Shown: positions 16,314 to 23,749 of the stretch, one piece after another
How positions within the stretch are numbered: position 1 is the stretch's first letter
Layout of the letters: each line of letters begins with the position of its first letter
Assembly (NCBI GenBank): GCA_041738295.1
Contig: JBGSQC010000116.1
Location: 1-25,667 of the forward strand
Reading direction: 5' to 3'
DNA length: 25,667 bases
From: Zhengella sp041738295
Lineage (GTDB): Bacteria > Pseudomonadota > Alphaproteobacteria > Rhizobiales > Rhizobiaceae
Translations under genes and position numbers: made by a program
The notes under the pieces: model-generated
Told to the model about the DNA's origin: nothing
The model's input: only the letters and a program-made list of their open reading frames with translations
The model's database searches: none

Positions 16314-16801
16314 CCACTGAAACAGGCGGACGTACGTTTACCGGCAGGCACATGCTGCTGGTGCTGCTGGCCTTCTTCGGAACCATCATCACCGTCAACA
16401 TGATCATGGCCTACTACGCCAATTCCACATGGTCGGGTCTGGTGGTGAAAAATTCCTACGTGGCCAGCCAGAACTTCAACGAGCAACAGGCTGAAGCGCG
16501 CGCCCATGCGGCGCTCGGCTGGTTCCCGAAGGTCAGCTATGAGGCCGGTGAAGTGCGCTTCCAGCTCAAGGATGCTGCTGGCAATGCAGTCAAGACCGAA
16601 GGCGTCAAGGTGAAGCTGCTTCGCCCTGCCAATGAAGGCCAGGACCAGATACTCGAACTGGTGGACCGGGGTGAGGGCCTGCATGCTGTTTCAGCGCAGC
16701 TGGCTGACGGCCAATGGGTGGTGGAAGTTCTGGCGCAAGCCGGCCTCGACACCCCTTACCGCCATGCGACCCGGATTGTCATCAAGGACGGGGTCAACTG
16801 A
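16310..16801 (+). CDS. ccoH: cbb3 oxidase assembly protein CcoH/FixH
   Basis: 163 aa. One N-terminal membrane helix (about residues 15-36, 'MLLVLLAFFGTIITVNMIMAYYA') is followed by 'STWSGLVVKNSYVASQNFN', the FixH hallmark, and a periplasmic beta-rich domain. CcoH associates with cbb3 subunits and the copper ATPase CcoI and is needed for a stable complex. It is translationally coupled to ccoG by ATGA and ends 1 nt before ccoI. Confidence 0.92.
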   Translation: MTTETGGRTFTGRHMLLVLLAFFGTIITVNMIMAYYANSTWSGLVVKNSYVASQNFNEQQAEARAHAALGWFPKVSYEAGEVRFQLKDAAGNAVKTEGVKVKLLRPANEGQDQILELVDRGEGLHAVSAQLADGQWVVEVLAQAGLDTPYRHATRIVIKDGVN

Positions 16802-16802
16802 G

Positions 16803-19070
16803 ATGAGCTGCTGCGCCCCCGGCACGGAAGGCGGAACGGAAGACGGTGCCTGCACCCTTCCGATGGAGGAAGAGATCCGGTCCACCAGCCGATCTGTCGG
16901 TGATGGCCTTGTTCAGACCGATCTTTCCGTGCCCGGTGTCTATTGCGGGGCGTGCATCTCGACGGTCGAAAAGGCCTTGCGCGAAGTTGATGGCGTTGTC
17001 TCGGCGCGCGTCAACCTGTCGACCAAGCGAGTGGCAGTGCAATGGCGCGAGGGTACGGCGGTGCCGGCCTTTTGCGAAAAGCTCGCCACCATCGGCTATC
17101 CGGCCCATATATTTGATTTCGAGGCTGACGAAGGCGACGGCGAACTGTCGCGCCTGCTTCGTGCCCTGGCGGTGGCAGGCTTTGCAGCCGGCAACATCAT
17201 GCTGCTGTCGGTCTCGGTCTGGTCGGGAGCCGAAGGCGCCACGCGCGATGTCTTCCACCTGATCTCGGCCATCATCGCCATTCCGGCACTTGTCTATTCC
17301 GGCAGCGTCTTCTTCAGCTCCGCCTGGAATGCACTGCGCCATGGCCGCACCAACATGGATGTGCCGATCTCCATCGGCGTCCTGCTGGCCTATGGCATGA
17401 GCCTCTACGACACGCTGAACCATGGCACGCATGCCTATTTCGATGCGGCGGTGATGCTGCTGTTCTTCCTGCTGATCGGGCGCACGCTTGACCATGTGAT
17501 GCGCGAGAAGGCCCGCGTGGCGGTCAAGGGGCTTGCCCGGCTTGCGGCGCGCGGAGCGCTGGTGGAAGGAGCAGACGGCGAGCGGCGCTGGATGGCGGCG
17601 GCAGAAATCGAGCCCGGCATGCGGATCCTGCTCGGCGCGGGTGAACGCGTGCCGGTGGACGGGATCATTGTCACAGGACGCACCGATCTGGATTGCTCGC
17701 TGGTGACGGGCGAAAGCGCTTCGCAGGCGGCATCCATTGGCACAGACCTTCGCGCCGGAACGCTCAACATCACCGGTCCGGTGACGATGGAAGCGACGGC
17801 GCGGGCCGACCAATCCTTCCTCGCCGAGATGATGCGCCTGATGGAAGCTGCAGAAGGCGGCAAGGCGCGCTACCGCCGCATTGCCGACCGCGCAGCGCAG
17901 CTCTACGCGCCGGTGGTGCATCTGGCGGCCTTCCTTTCCTTCCTCGGCTGGTACTGGCAGACCGGCGACTGGCACCAGTCGCTGACGATTGCCATCGCCG
18001 TTCTCATCATCACCTGCCCGTGTGCACTCGGCTTGGCCGTACCGATTGTCCAGGTCATTGCGGCGCGCCGCCTGTTCGAACATGGCATCATGGTCAAGGA
18101 TGGCAGCGCCATGGAGCGCATGGCGGAAGCCGATACGGTGCTGTTTGACAAGACCGGAACGTTGACGCTTGGCCAGCCGCGCCTGGCCGATCCCGACACC
18201 TTGCCGAGAAACGCCTTGGCGACGGCTGCGAGCCTTGCCCAGCATTCGCGCCATCCTCTGGCGCGCGCGCTTTCCGCTTATGCGGAGGCCGGTGCGCCAG
18301 CCTTTGAAGGCGTTTCAGAAGTTCCTGGCCAAGGCATTGAGGCGACGGGTGCCGAAGGCCTCTGGCGGCTCGGACGGCGCGAATGGGCGCTCGGTCCTGA
18401 CGCAGGCGAGGGCGACCGCCTGACCTCGACCACGCTGTCGGTTGACGGGCGAGAAGTGGCGACGTTCCGCTTTACCGACCAGCTTCGTCCTGATGCTGCT
18501 GCCACGGTGGCAGCGCTGAAGGGTGCCGGGCTTGAACCCTCGATCGTTTCCGGCGACCAGACCGGAGCCGTTGCCGACATTGCCGCGCGCCTGCGCATCG
18601 ACAACTGGACCGCCGGGATGCTGCCTGCCGGCAAGCTCGACCGTGTGACGGAGTTGTCGGCTGAAGGCCGCAAGGTCCTGATGGTGGGCGACGGCCTCAA
18701 TGATGCGCCGGCGCTGAAGGCGGCGCACGTCTCGATTGCGCCGGCCACTGCTGCCGACATCGGGCGCAATGCCGCTGATTTCGTGTTCCTGCGTGAAGGT
18801 CTTGATGCTGTCGGCACGGCGCTGTCAGTGTCGCGGCGCTCGGGCCGTCTGATCCGCGAGAATTTCGCCATCGCCATTGTCTACAACATCATCGCCGTGC
18901 CGCTGGCCATCTCCGGCCAAGTGACGCCGCTGATTGCAGCCCTTGCCATGTCCGGCTCTTCGGTTTTGGTCATCGCCAATGCCATGCGCCTGCTGGCCGG
19001 CAGTGGTGCCAAGCCTGACACCAAAGAGGCCGCAAGCCCGGCCGGTGGTCAGGTTCTGCCTGGCGAATAG
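16803..19070 (+). CDS. ccoI: Copper-transporting P1B-type ATPase CcoI/FixI
   Basis: About 755 aa. The N-terminus holds a Cys-Cys pair (MSCCAPG) and an HMA metal-binding domain with CGAC at residues 48-51. The membrane copper site is Cys-Pro-Cys at about residues 405-407 ('TCPCALGLAVP'). The phosphorylation motif DKTGTLT starts near residue 449 and the hinge 'GDGLNDAPALKAAH' lies near 629. It exports Cu(I) to the periplasmic side for CcoN assembly. The open frame extends upstream into ccoH; I place the start at 16803 because MSCC begins FixI proteins and this ATG follows the ccoH stop directly. It is a slow exporter of the CopA2/FixI type and probably not a bulk copper-resistance pump, by family analogy. 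Confidence 0.95.
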   Translation: MSCCAPGTEGGTEDGACTLPMEEEIRSTSRSVGDGLVQTDLSVPGVYCGACISTVEKALREVDGVVSARVNLSTKRVAVQWREGTAVPAFCEKLATIGYPAHIFDFEADEGDGELSRLLRALAVAGFAAGNIMLLSVSVWSGAEGATRDVFHLISAIIAIPALVYSGSVFFSSAWNALRHGRTNMDVPISIGVLLAYGMSLYDTLNHGTHAYFDAAVMLLFFLLIGRTLDHVMREKARVAVKGLARLAARGALVEGADGERRWMAAAEIEPGMRILLGAGERVPVDGIIVTGRTDLDCSLVTGESASQAASIGTDLRAGTLNITGPVTMEATARADQSFLAEMMRLMEAAEGGKARYRRIADRAAQLYAPVVHLAAFLSFLGWYWQTGDWHQSLTIAIAVLIITCPCALGLAVPIVQVIAARRLFEHGIMVKDGSAMERMAEADTVLFDKTGTLTLGQPRLADPDTLPRNALATAASLAQHSRHPLARALSAYAEAGAPAFEGVSEVPGQGIEATGAEGLWRLGRREWALGPDAGEGDRLTSTTLSVDGREVATFRFTDQLRPDAAATVAALKGAGLEPSIVSGDQTGAVADIAARLRIDNWTAGMLPAGKLDRVTELSAEGRKVLMVGDGLNDAPALKAAHVSIAPATAADIGRNAADFVFLREGLDAVGTALSVSRRSGRLIRENFAIAIVYNIIAVPLAISGQVTPLIAALAMSGSSVLVIANAMRLLAGSGAKPDTKEAASPAGGQVLPGE

Positions 19071-19083
19071 GAACCGCGATCCA

Positions 19084-19230
19084 ATGAATGTGCTGATCTA
19101 TCTCATCCCGATCGCGTTGCTGCTTGGCGGGCTTGGCCTCGGCGCGTTCCTGTGGTCGCTGAAGAGCGGCCAGTATGATGATCTCGACGGTGCAGCCGAG
19201 CGCATCCTGCGCGACGATGATGACGACTAG
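19084..19230 (+). CDS. ccoS: cbb3 oxidase assembly protein CcoS/FixS
   Basis: 48 aa starting MNVLIYLIPIALLLG. It has one membrane helix and the CcoS pattern 'GAFLWSLKSGQYDDLDGAAERIL', then a run of Asp residues at the C-terminus. CcoS is needed for cofactor insertion into cbb3 oxidase. I place the start at 19084, where the helix begins; the frame upstream overlaps ccoI. It is the last gene of ccoGHIS; no clear terminator follows in the next 100 bases. Confidence 0.93.
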   Translation: MNVLIYLIPIALLLGGLGLGAFLWSLKSGQYDDLDGAAERILRDDDDD

Positions 19231-19352
19231 GCGCCCGCCGCAGCATTCTCCCGGCAAATGTGCGCAGGTTTTGTTCTCCGGTCTGCTCCGCCGGTCAAGC
19301 GGCATTGCTGTGGCAGCCAAGTGACCTGCAATTCTTGATCATCGCCATTAGC

Positions 19353-19377
19353 GGAACTTTTTGCGCTCGAACCTGTT
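19353..19377 (+). promoter_or_regulatory. Candidate EcfG (general stress sigma factor) promoter
   Basis: GGAAC (19353-19357), 16 nt, then TGTT (19374-19377) fits the alphaproteobacterial EcfG/RpoE2 pattern GGAAC-N16/17-nGTT. It ends 42 nt before the lipoprotein ATG. The rest of the 189-nt gap after ccoS shows nothing clear beyond a single TTGAT half-site at 19335. Confidence 0.5.
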
Positions 19378-19419
19378 TTGTCCTTCGGCGGGCGGCACTG
19401 GAAGATAGAGGATAATTCG

Positions 19420-19680
19420 ATGCGCAATTCACTTATCGCCTTGGCCTGCCTTGGCGCACTGGCAGGATGCACAGCCACAGAACGCGGTGCGGTGATCGGC
19501 GGCACGACCGGTGCCGTGATCGGCGGCGTGGCAACCCGTGATCCGGGCGGCGCGCTGGTTGGTGGCGTCGTTGGTGCGGCTGCCGGTGCCCTGATCGGAC
19601 GGGCCAGCGAACGGGGCCAATGCTATTATCGCGACCGCTATGGCCGACGCTATGTCGCCCGCTGCCCCAGAGGCTACTAA
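19420..19680 (+). CDS. Small glycine-zipper lipoprotein (OsmB-like)
   Basis: 86 aa starting MRNSLIALACLGALAGC. This is a lipoprotein signal with the lipobox Leu-Ala-Gly-Cys (Cys17), so the mature protein should be lipid-anchored, probably in the outer membrane. The middle is a glycine zipper (repeated GGxxG and GAxxG, about residues 24-64) that can form a membrane-associated hairpin. The C-terminus is basic and aromatic (YYRDRYGRRYV) with two Cys. The start at 19420 has AGAGGA a few bases upstream; a longer frame back to 19378 would destroy the signal peptide. Similar short proteins are often osmotic or general-stress induced, which fits the GGAAC promoter candidate upstream. The precise role is unknown. 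Confidence 0.8.
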   Translation: MRNSLIALACLGALAGCTATERGAVIGGTTGAVIGGVATRDPGGALVGGVVGAAAGALIGRASERGQCYYRDRYGRRYVARCPRGY

Positions 19681-19706
19681 GGCCTGAAGCCCGGCCGCCC
19701 AAAATG

Positions 19707-19732
19707 AAAAAATCCGCAACAGCGGATTTTTT
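19707..19732. terminator. Bidirectional rho-independent terminator
   Basis: AAAAAATCCGC, loop AACA, and GCGGATTTTTT form an 11-bp stem with a T-run on either strand. It can end the lipoprotein mRNA (+) and the tRNA-Val transcript (-), which converge here. Confidence 0.85.
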
Positions 19733-19753
19733 CAACGATATCAGGGAAACAGA

Positions 19754-19828
<75 letters not shown>

Positions 19829-19841
19829 ATCCGTGAGCGGG

Positions 19842-19871
19842 CTTACACCACATTCGCCCCTTGCCCGTCAA
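19842..19871 (-). promoter_or_regulatory. Candidate housekeeping promoter for tRNA-Val
   Basis: On the - strand TTGACG (19871-19866), an 18-nt spacer and TGTAAG (19847-19842) resemble a sigma-70 promoter ending 13 nt before the tRNA 5' end. The -10 match is modest. Confidence 0.45.
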
Positions 19872-19941
19872 TAGCCGGATCGGGGAAATGGCGGCAAATA
19901 ATGCCTGTGGTGCGAGCGCGCGAAACCGGGGTGCCGAAGCC

Positions 19942-20304
19942 TCAAGCGGCTTCGAGCATCTTGGAGACCTCGTTGACGAGATCACGAAGGTGGAAGGGCT
20001 TGGAAAGAACCTTGGCATCCTTGGGAGCCTTGGAGTCCGGGTTCAGCGCCACGGCGGCAAAGCCGGTGATGAACATGACCTTCAGGTCGGGGTCGATCTC
20101 GGTGGCGCGGCGCGCCAGTTCGATGCCGTCCATTTCGGGCATCACGATATCGGTCAGCAGCAGGTTGAACGGCTCTTCCCGGAGGCGCTCATAGGCGCTG
20201 GCGCCGTTGTCAAAGTCACACACGTCATAGCCGGCCTTCTCGAGCGCTTTCACCAGGAAGCGGCGCATGTCGTGATCGTCTTCTGCCAGCAGGATGCGGG
20301 TCAT
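19942..20304 (-). CDS. cpdR: Single-domain response regulator CpdR
   Basis: 120 aa, a receiver domain with no output domain. The phosphoacceptor is Asp52 in 'LLLTDIVMPEMDG'; the acidic pair Asp9/Asp10, Thr80 ('MFITGFAA') and Lys102 ('LSKPF') complete the active site. The near-diagnostic stretches 'MRRFLVKALEKAGY' and 'GASAYERLREEPFNLLLTD' match alphaproteobacterial CpdR. In Caulobacter and Sinorhizobium, unphosphorylated CpdR primes ClpXP to degrade cell-cycle proteins, and CckA-ChpT phosphorylation switches it off. The protein ends Ala-Ala, as expected for a CpdR that can itself become a ClpXP substrate. It is divergent from the N-formylglutamate amidohydrolase-like gene. Confidence 0.93.
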   Translation of the reverse strand: MTRILLAEDDHDMRRFLVKALEKAGYDVCDFDNGASAYERLREEPFNLLLTDIVMPEMDGIELARRATEIDPDLKVMFITGFAAVALNPDSKAPKDAKVLSKPFHLRDLVNEVSKMLEAA

Positions 20305-20508
20305 CTTTTCCGTCCATTCTTGTCGAATCAGGGCTGTTGCCCGGCTGAAACATTCACCACCCTTATGATTGCCAAGGGGTAAAGATCAGGTGAACAAGTA
20401 TCATAGGACCGCAAGGGCGGCTCCTGCAAGCGATCGACCGGCTTGCGGCTCTGGACAGGCTGGCGGGCTGCTGGCACAATCGGGACGACGAGCACAGGAG
20501 AAACAGGA

Positions 20509-21402
20509 TTGACCGACGCTTCGCAGGATTTCCTGACGGTAGAGCCGTTCAGCCTGTTCCAGCCAGCCGAGCAAAGGGTGCCGTTCGTCTTCAATTCCCC
20601 GCATAGCGGGCGGCACTATCCTCCGCGCTTCATGGCGATGACAAGGCTTGACCGCCATGGCGTGCGCCGCTCCGAGGATTGCCATGTCGACATCCTGTTT
20701 TCCCATGTGGTGAAGCTGGGCGCGCCCTTGCTGGCGGCCAATTTTCCGCGTGCCTATCTCGATGCCAACCGCGAGGCCTTCGAGCTGGATCCGCGCATGC
20801 ATTCGGACCGGCTTCCGGCCCACGCCAATGTCAACACGCCGAGGGTTGCCTGCGGGCTTGGCACGGTTCCGCGCATCGTCTCGGAGGGCGTGGACATCTA
20901 CCGTGGGAAAATTCCCCTGGCGGAAGCGCTGGCGCGCATTGAGCATGTCTACAAGCCATACCATACCCAGCTGCGCCGCCTGATGCTTTCCACCCATTCG
21001 CGGTTTGGAATGGCGATCCTGATTGATTGCCATTCCATGCCCGGATCGGTTCGGGTGCCGGGCTTGACCGGCGCACCCGATTTCATCATCGGCGACCGGT
21101 TCGGCTCGGCGGCGGCCAGTGCGCTCGCCGATCACGCAATTTCTCTGCTGCAAGGGCTCGGCTATACGGTGGCCTACAACAAGCCCTATGCCGGCGGCTT
21201 CATCACCGAGCACTACGGCAGGCCGGCGCGCGGACTGCATGCGCTGCAGATCGAGATCAACCGGGCGCTCTACATGAACGAGGGGACTTACGAGCCGAAT
21301 GCCGGATTTGCGCGCCTGCGCGATGATCTCTGGCGCTTTGCCGCCGATCTCGTTTCCATTCCCGAAAGCTGGCTGGAGGCCGGGCCGCTGGCCGCAGAAT
21401 GA
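20509..21402 (+). CDS. N-formylglutamate amidohydrolase family protein
   Basis: 297 aa from a TTG start at 20509. I prefer TTG because AGGAG at 20496-20500 lies 8 nt upstream and the protein then begins MTDASQDFLTVEPF; the frame back to 20443 is longer but not family-like. Family motifs: 'VPFVFNSPHSGRHYPPRF' (about residues 24-41), 'DCHSMPG' (Asp173, His175, metal or catalytic residues), and 'HYGRPARGLHALQIEINRALYM'. Members hydrolyse N-formylglutamate to formate and glutamate in histidine breakdown (HutG), but this copy is not near other hut genes and sits in the conserved cpdR-FGase-MmgR setting of Rhizobiales, so its physiological substrate is uncertain. Confidence 0.88.
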   Translation: MTDASQDFLTVEPFSLFQPAEQRVPFVFNSPHSGRHYPPRFMAMTRLDRHGVRRSEDCHVDILFSHVVKLGAPLLAANFPRAYLDANREAFELDPRMHSDRLPAHANVNTPRVACGLGTVPRIVSEGVDIYRGKIPLAEALARIEHVYKPYHTQLRRLMLSTHSRFGMAILIDCHSMPGSVRVPGLTGAPDFIIGDRFGSAAASALADHAISLLQGLGYTVAYNKPYAGGFITEHYGRPARGLHALQIEINRALYMNEGTYEPNAGFARLRDDLWRFAADLVSIPESWLEAGPLAAE

Positions 21403-21438
21403 GGCAGCGGTCTCGGCGGGCGCTTCCGATATCCGGTC

Positions 21439-21521
21439 AAAAAAAGACCGCATCCAAGGACGCGGTCCAAGTCTAGGGAGGAAACGCCCAAGGAGGGCAT
21501 GGACAGGGATCAACCCGTCCA
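21439..21521 (-). ncRNA. mmgR: MmgR / alpha-r8 (suhB) family trans-acting small RNA
   Basis: About 80 nt on the - strand between the FGase-like gene and the inositol-monophosphatase-family gene, the setting of the rhizobial alpha-r8/MmgR sRNA (Rfam 'suhB'). Three hairpins are visible. The first is GGACGGG/CCCTGTCC (21519-21500). The second is GCCC-TCCTT-GGGC, exposing CUCCUU. The third is a terminator GACCGCGTCC...GGATGCGGTC (21467-21446) followed by seven T (21445-21439). An unpaired CCUCCC lies between the second and third. The two CUCC motifs could pair with Shine-Dalgarno sequences. In S. meliloti MmgR limits polyhydroxybutyrate storage. The 5' end is inferred from the promoter. Confidence 0.82.
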
Positions 21522-21527
21522 CTATCG

Positions 21528-21556
21528 AGATTATGGTGCGCTGCACAAAAGTCAAG
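21528..21556 (-). promoter_or_regulatory. Sigma-70-type promoter of the MmgR-like sRNA
   Basis: On the - strand CTTGAC (21556-21551), a 17-nt spacer and TAATCT (21533-21528) form a rhizobial housekeeping promoter (CTTGAC-N17-CTATAT type). Transcription would begin near 21521, matching the first hairpin. Confidence 0.65.
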
Positions 21557-21656
21557 CGCGAAAAATTAATTTTTGGTTGCACCTTTCTGAAAGGCGCGGC
21601 AACCAGCGAAAAGAGCAGTGAATTCAGACTGCTGTTGACGATAAAGAGGGGACGGC

Positions 21657-22430
21657 ATGGGCGGGTACGCAGGATTTTTCCGGGAGTTGGCAGCAGTTGC
21701 AGCACGCGAAACGCTGCCGCGCTTTCGTGTGCGCACCGGAGTCGACAACAAGGTCGAGGGCGGCTTTGACCCGGTGACCGAAGCGGACCGGGAGGCCGAA
21801 CTGGCCATTCGCGCGCTGATCAATGAGCGGTTTCCCGATCACGGCATCCTGGGCGAGGAGCATGGTTCTGAAAACCTCGGCAGCGAGCATGTCTGGGTGA
21901 TCGATCCCATTGACGGAACGCGCGCCTTCATCTCCGGCCTGCCGGTCTGGGGAACGCTGTGCGGGCTTTACCGGGATGGCCGCGCAGTGGCAGGCATGAT
22001 GGCGCAACCCTTCACAGGCGAGCTCTATTTCGGCGATGAGACCGGCAGCTGGTATGAAGGGCCGGGCGGCAATGGCGCGCTGAAGACGCGCGACACTGCG
22101 TTGCTGTCGCAAGCGACGCTGTTCACCACCACGCCGGTACTCCACACCGGCGCACGCAAGCCGCGCTATGAAAAGCTCGAAGCGTCGGTGCGGCTCGCCC
22201 GCTACGGCACGGATTGCTACGCCTTTGCCATGGTGGCGGCCGGTCATGCCGACCTCGTCTGCGAGGCAGGGCTGCAGCCCTATGACATTGCCGGGTTGAT
22301 CTCGCCGATCGAGAAGGCCGGCGGCGTGGTGACGCGTTGGGACGGCAGCAGGCCGGAGCAGGGCGGCGACATCATCGCTTCAGCCAATCCTGTGCTGCAC
22401 GCGGCGGCGCTCGAAATCCTCAACGGCTGA
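21657..22430 (+). CDS. hisN: Inositol monophosphatase-family protein, probable histidinol-phosphatase
   Basis: 257 aa. Metal-binding motifs of the IMPase fold: Glu67/Glu68 in 'GILGEEHGSE', Asp83-Pro-Ile-Asp86-Gly-Thr in 'WVIDPIDGTRAFISG', and Asp210 in 'LQPYDIAGLISPIEKAGG'. The 'RAFISGLPVWGTL' and 'GLQPYDIAGL' variants are those of HisN-type histidinol-phosphatases rather than classical SuhB (which has WDxAA). The reaction is L-histidinol phosphate to histidinol, Mg-dependent and cytoplasmic, the penultimate step before HisD. The ATG at 21657 has GAGGGG a few bases upstream. The MmgR-like sRNA is transcribed away from this gene just upstream. It converges with the alpha/beta hydrolase gene, 12 nt apart. 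Inositol phosphatase activity is a possible alternative. Confidence 0.85.
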   Translation: MGGYAGFFRELAAVAARETLPRFRVRTGVDNKVEGGFDPVTEADREAELAIRALINERFPDHGILGEEHGSENLGSEHVWVIDPIDGTRAFISGLPVWGTLCGLYRDGRAVAGMMAQPFTGELYFGDETGSWYEGPGGNGALKTRDTALLSQATLFTTTPVLHTGARKPRYEKLEASVRLARYGTDCYAFAMVAAGHADLVCEAGLQPYDIAGLISPIEKAGGVVTRWDGSRPEQGGDIIASANPVLHAAALEILNG

Positions 22431-22442
22431 GCGACGGGGTCA

Positions 22443-23396
22443 TCAGCTTTCGGACCCTGAGAAATAGGCCAGCATCGCGGCCATGAAGGGCTCGCGATAA
22501 ATGTCGGCTTCCTGCATCAGTTCGTGGCGGGCGCCATCTATGGTCAGCAGCGAGCCGGAGCGCATGGCATAGGCATAGGCCTCCACCGCTTCTGTCGCCA
22601 CAATGGTGTCATTGCCGGCAGCGATCATCAGGGTCGGAACGCGGATAGCTGCGATGAATTCGGGATCGGTCACCTCGTCGATGGCGAGTGCCGCAGCATT
22701 GACCCAGGCGACCGTCGGCCCGCCGAGCGCCAGGTCCGGATGCGCTTCGTAGAGCCTGGCATTGCGCATGTAGCGCGCATGGTCGGTGGTCAGCTTGTTG
22801 GTGGCAAAGGGCGCGATCTCGCGGGGGCGGGGGCCGCCTGCCATGTAGAGATTGCCAAGGCCCACCAGATTGAGCATCCGCGCGACGACAGCAATCATGC
22901 CGGGTGTCAGGAAGGACTGGCGGATCGACAGCAGCGGTGCCGCCAGCACCATGCGGCGGATGCGGTTTGCGAAATTCGGGCTGGCCAGCAGCGCAATCAG
23001 CGAGCCGGTGGAATGGCCGAGCACATGGTAGGGTCCGCGGCAATCAGGCAGCACCACCTCGGTCATGAACTGGTCGAGATCGGTGACATAGGTGGCGAAA
23101 TCATCGATATAGCCGCGCATCGCATCCTTCAGCACACGGTCTGAACCGCCCTGGCCGCGCCAATCCAGCGTGGCAACGCCAAAGCCGGCATCCGACAGGG
23201 CGTGGATCGTCTCGAAATATTTCTCGATGCACTCGTTGCGCCCGTGCAGGATGATCACGGTTCCGCGCAGCGGGCGGCCGGTCGGCTTGAACAGGGCATA
23301 GCGCAGGCGATAACCATCCGGCGTGGTGAGGCTTGCCACCGTGGCACCGGGCGGAACCGGATTGTCGGGCATGGCGATCAACGTGTCGTGGCTCAC
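22443..23396 (-). CDS. Alpha/beta hydrolase, lysophospholipase-like (Hydrolase_4 family)
   Basis: About 317 aa from a GTG start at 23396. Nucleophile elbow GHSTGS (Ser129), acid Asp263 in 'IAAGNDTIV' and His291 in 'DGARHELMQE' make the catalytic triad. 'VIILHGRNECIEKYFETIHAL' and 'LDWRGQGGS' are typical of lysophospholipase L2/monoglyceride lipase-type proteins. No signal peptide is evident from this start, so probably cytoplasmic or membrane-associated; it should hydrolyse an ester such as a lysophospholipid or monoacylglycerol. The frame is open to 23690, and ATGs at 23447 and 23372 are also possible. I chose GTG because AGGGGG lies about 10 nt upstream, 'SHDTLIAMPDNPVPPGA' resembles family N-termini, and the candidate promoter would start the mRNA around 23445. 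Confidence 0.82.
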   Translation of the reverse strand: MSHDTLIAMPDNPVPPGATVASLTTPDGYRLRYALFKPTGRPLRGTVIILHGRNECIEKYFETIHALSDAGFGVATLDWRGQGGSDRVLKDAMRGYIDDFATYVTDLDQFMTEVVLPDCRGPYHVLGHSTGSLIALLASPNFANRIRRMVLAAPLLSIRQSFLTPGMIAVVARMLNLVGLGNLYMAGGPRPREIAPFATNKLTTDHARYMRNARLYEAHPDLALGGPTVAWVNAAALAIDEVTDPEFIAAIRVPTLMIAAGNDTIVATEAVEAYAYAMRSGSLLTIDGARHELMQEADIYREPFMAAMLAYFSGSES

Positions 23397-23449
23397 CCTT
23401 GATTGTCCCCCTGATGCCAAAACCGGCGGCAGCACTGCTGCTCCCATGG

Positions 23450-23477
23450 CTATAGTCAACCACGGGTTCAATTTCAA
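23450..23477 (-). promoter_or_regulatory. Candidate sigma-70 promoter for the alpha/beta hydrolase
   Basis: On the - strand TTGAAA (23477-23472), a 16-nt spacer and CTATAG (23455-23450). Predicted start of transcription is near 23445, leaving about 50 nt before the GTG at 23396 and arguing against the ATG at 23447 as start. Confidence 0.45.
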
Positions 23478-23517
23478 AATAACTTTGCGGGGCAGGCGGG
23501 TTGGGACAAGGAAAGGA

Positions 23518-23554
23518 GCCGGAAACCCGCACCAAGAACACGCGGGTTTCCGGC
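23518..23554. repeat. 13-bp perfect inverted repeat, 11-nt loop
   Basis: GCCGGAAACCCGC (23518-23530) and GCGGGTTTCCGGC (23542-23554) pair perfectly. There is no T-run on the + strand and only a broken one on the - strand, so it is not a clear terminator. It lies in the 458-nt gap between the divergent hydrolase and hsp20 genes, upstream of both promoter candidates. It could be an operator, a recombination or repeat remnant, or part of an unrecognised RNA. The stretch 23555-23700 holds nothing else I can name. Confidence 0.6.
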
Positions 23555-23713
23555 CAGTAGCCGCGGTTCCAGGTGGAAGGGACGATACACCCGGTTCCGC
23601 GCCGCCAGCCTTCGGTGTTCCCGGCCAGCGTTGGACCTTTTCTAGCGGGGGCAGGCTGAACGGGGCCGGAAGGCTCTGTTCATCGGCCATTCATCGGTTG
23701 GCCGTCACGGGGT

Positions 23714-23742
23714 CTTGAAACTGCCGAAGCCGGTTCCCAAAT
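23714..23742 (+). promoter_or_regulatory. Candidate RpoH (sigma-32) heat-shock promoter for hsp20
   Basis: CTTGAAA (23714-23720), a 15-nt spacer and CCCAAAT (23736-23742) resemble the heat-shock promoter pattern CTTGAAA-N13/17-CCCATnT. Transcription would start near 23750, giving a leader of about 105 nt before the hsp20 ATG. Confidence 0.6.
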
Positions 23743-23749
23743 CTGCAAT

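Noticed and set aside
19335..19348. TTGATCATC after ccoS as a fourth anaerobox
   Set aside because: Only the TTGAT half is present; the second arm reads GCCAT instead of ATCAA.
23397..23690. N-terminal extension of the alpha/beta hydrolase to 23690
   Set aside because: The extra residues are Pro/Gly-rich and unlike the family, and the promoter candidate at 23450-23477 would start the mRNA downstream of them.
23323..23718. A 131-codon + strand frame in the hydrolase/hsp20 gap, and a 161-codon frame at 23715-24200
   Set aside because: The first overlaps the hydrolase 5' end and the palindrome; the second overlaps hsp20 in another frame. Neither resembles a known protein.
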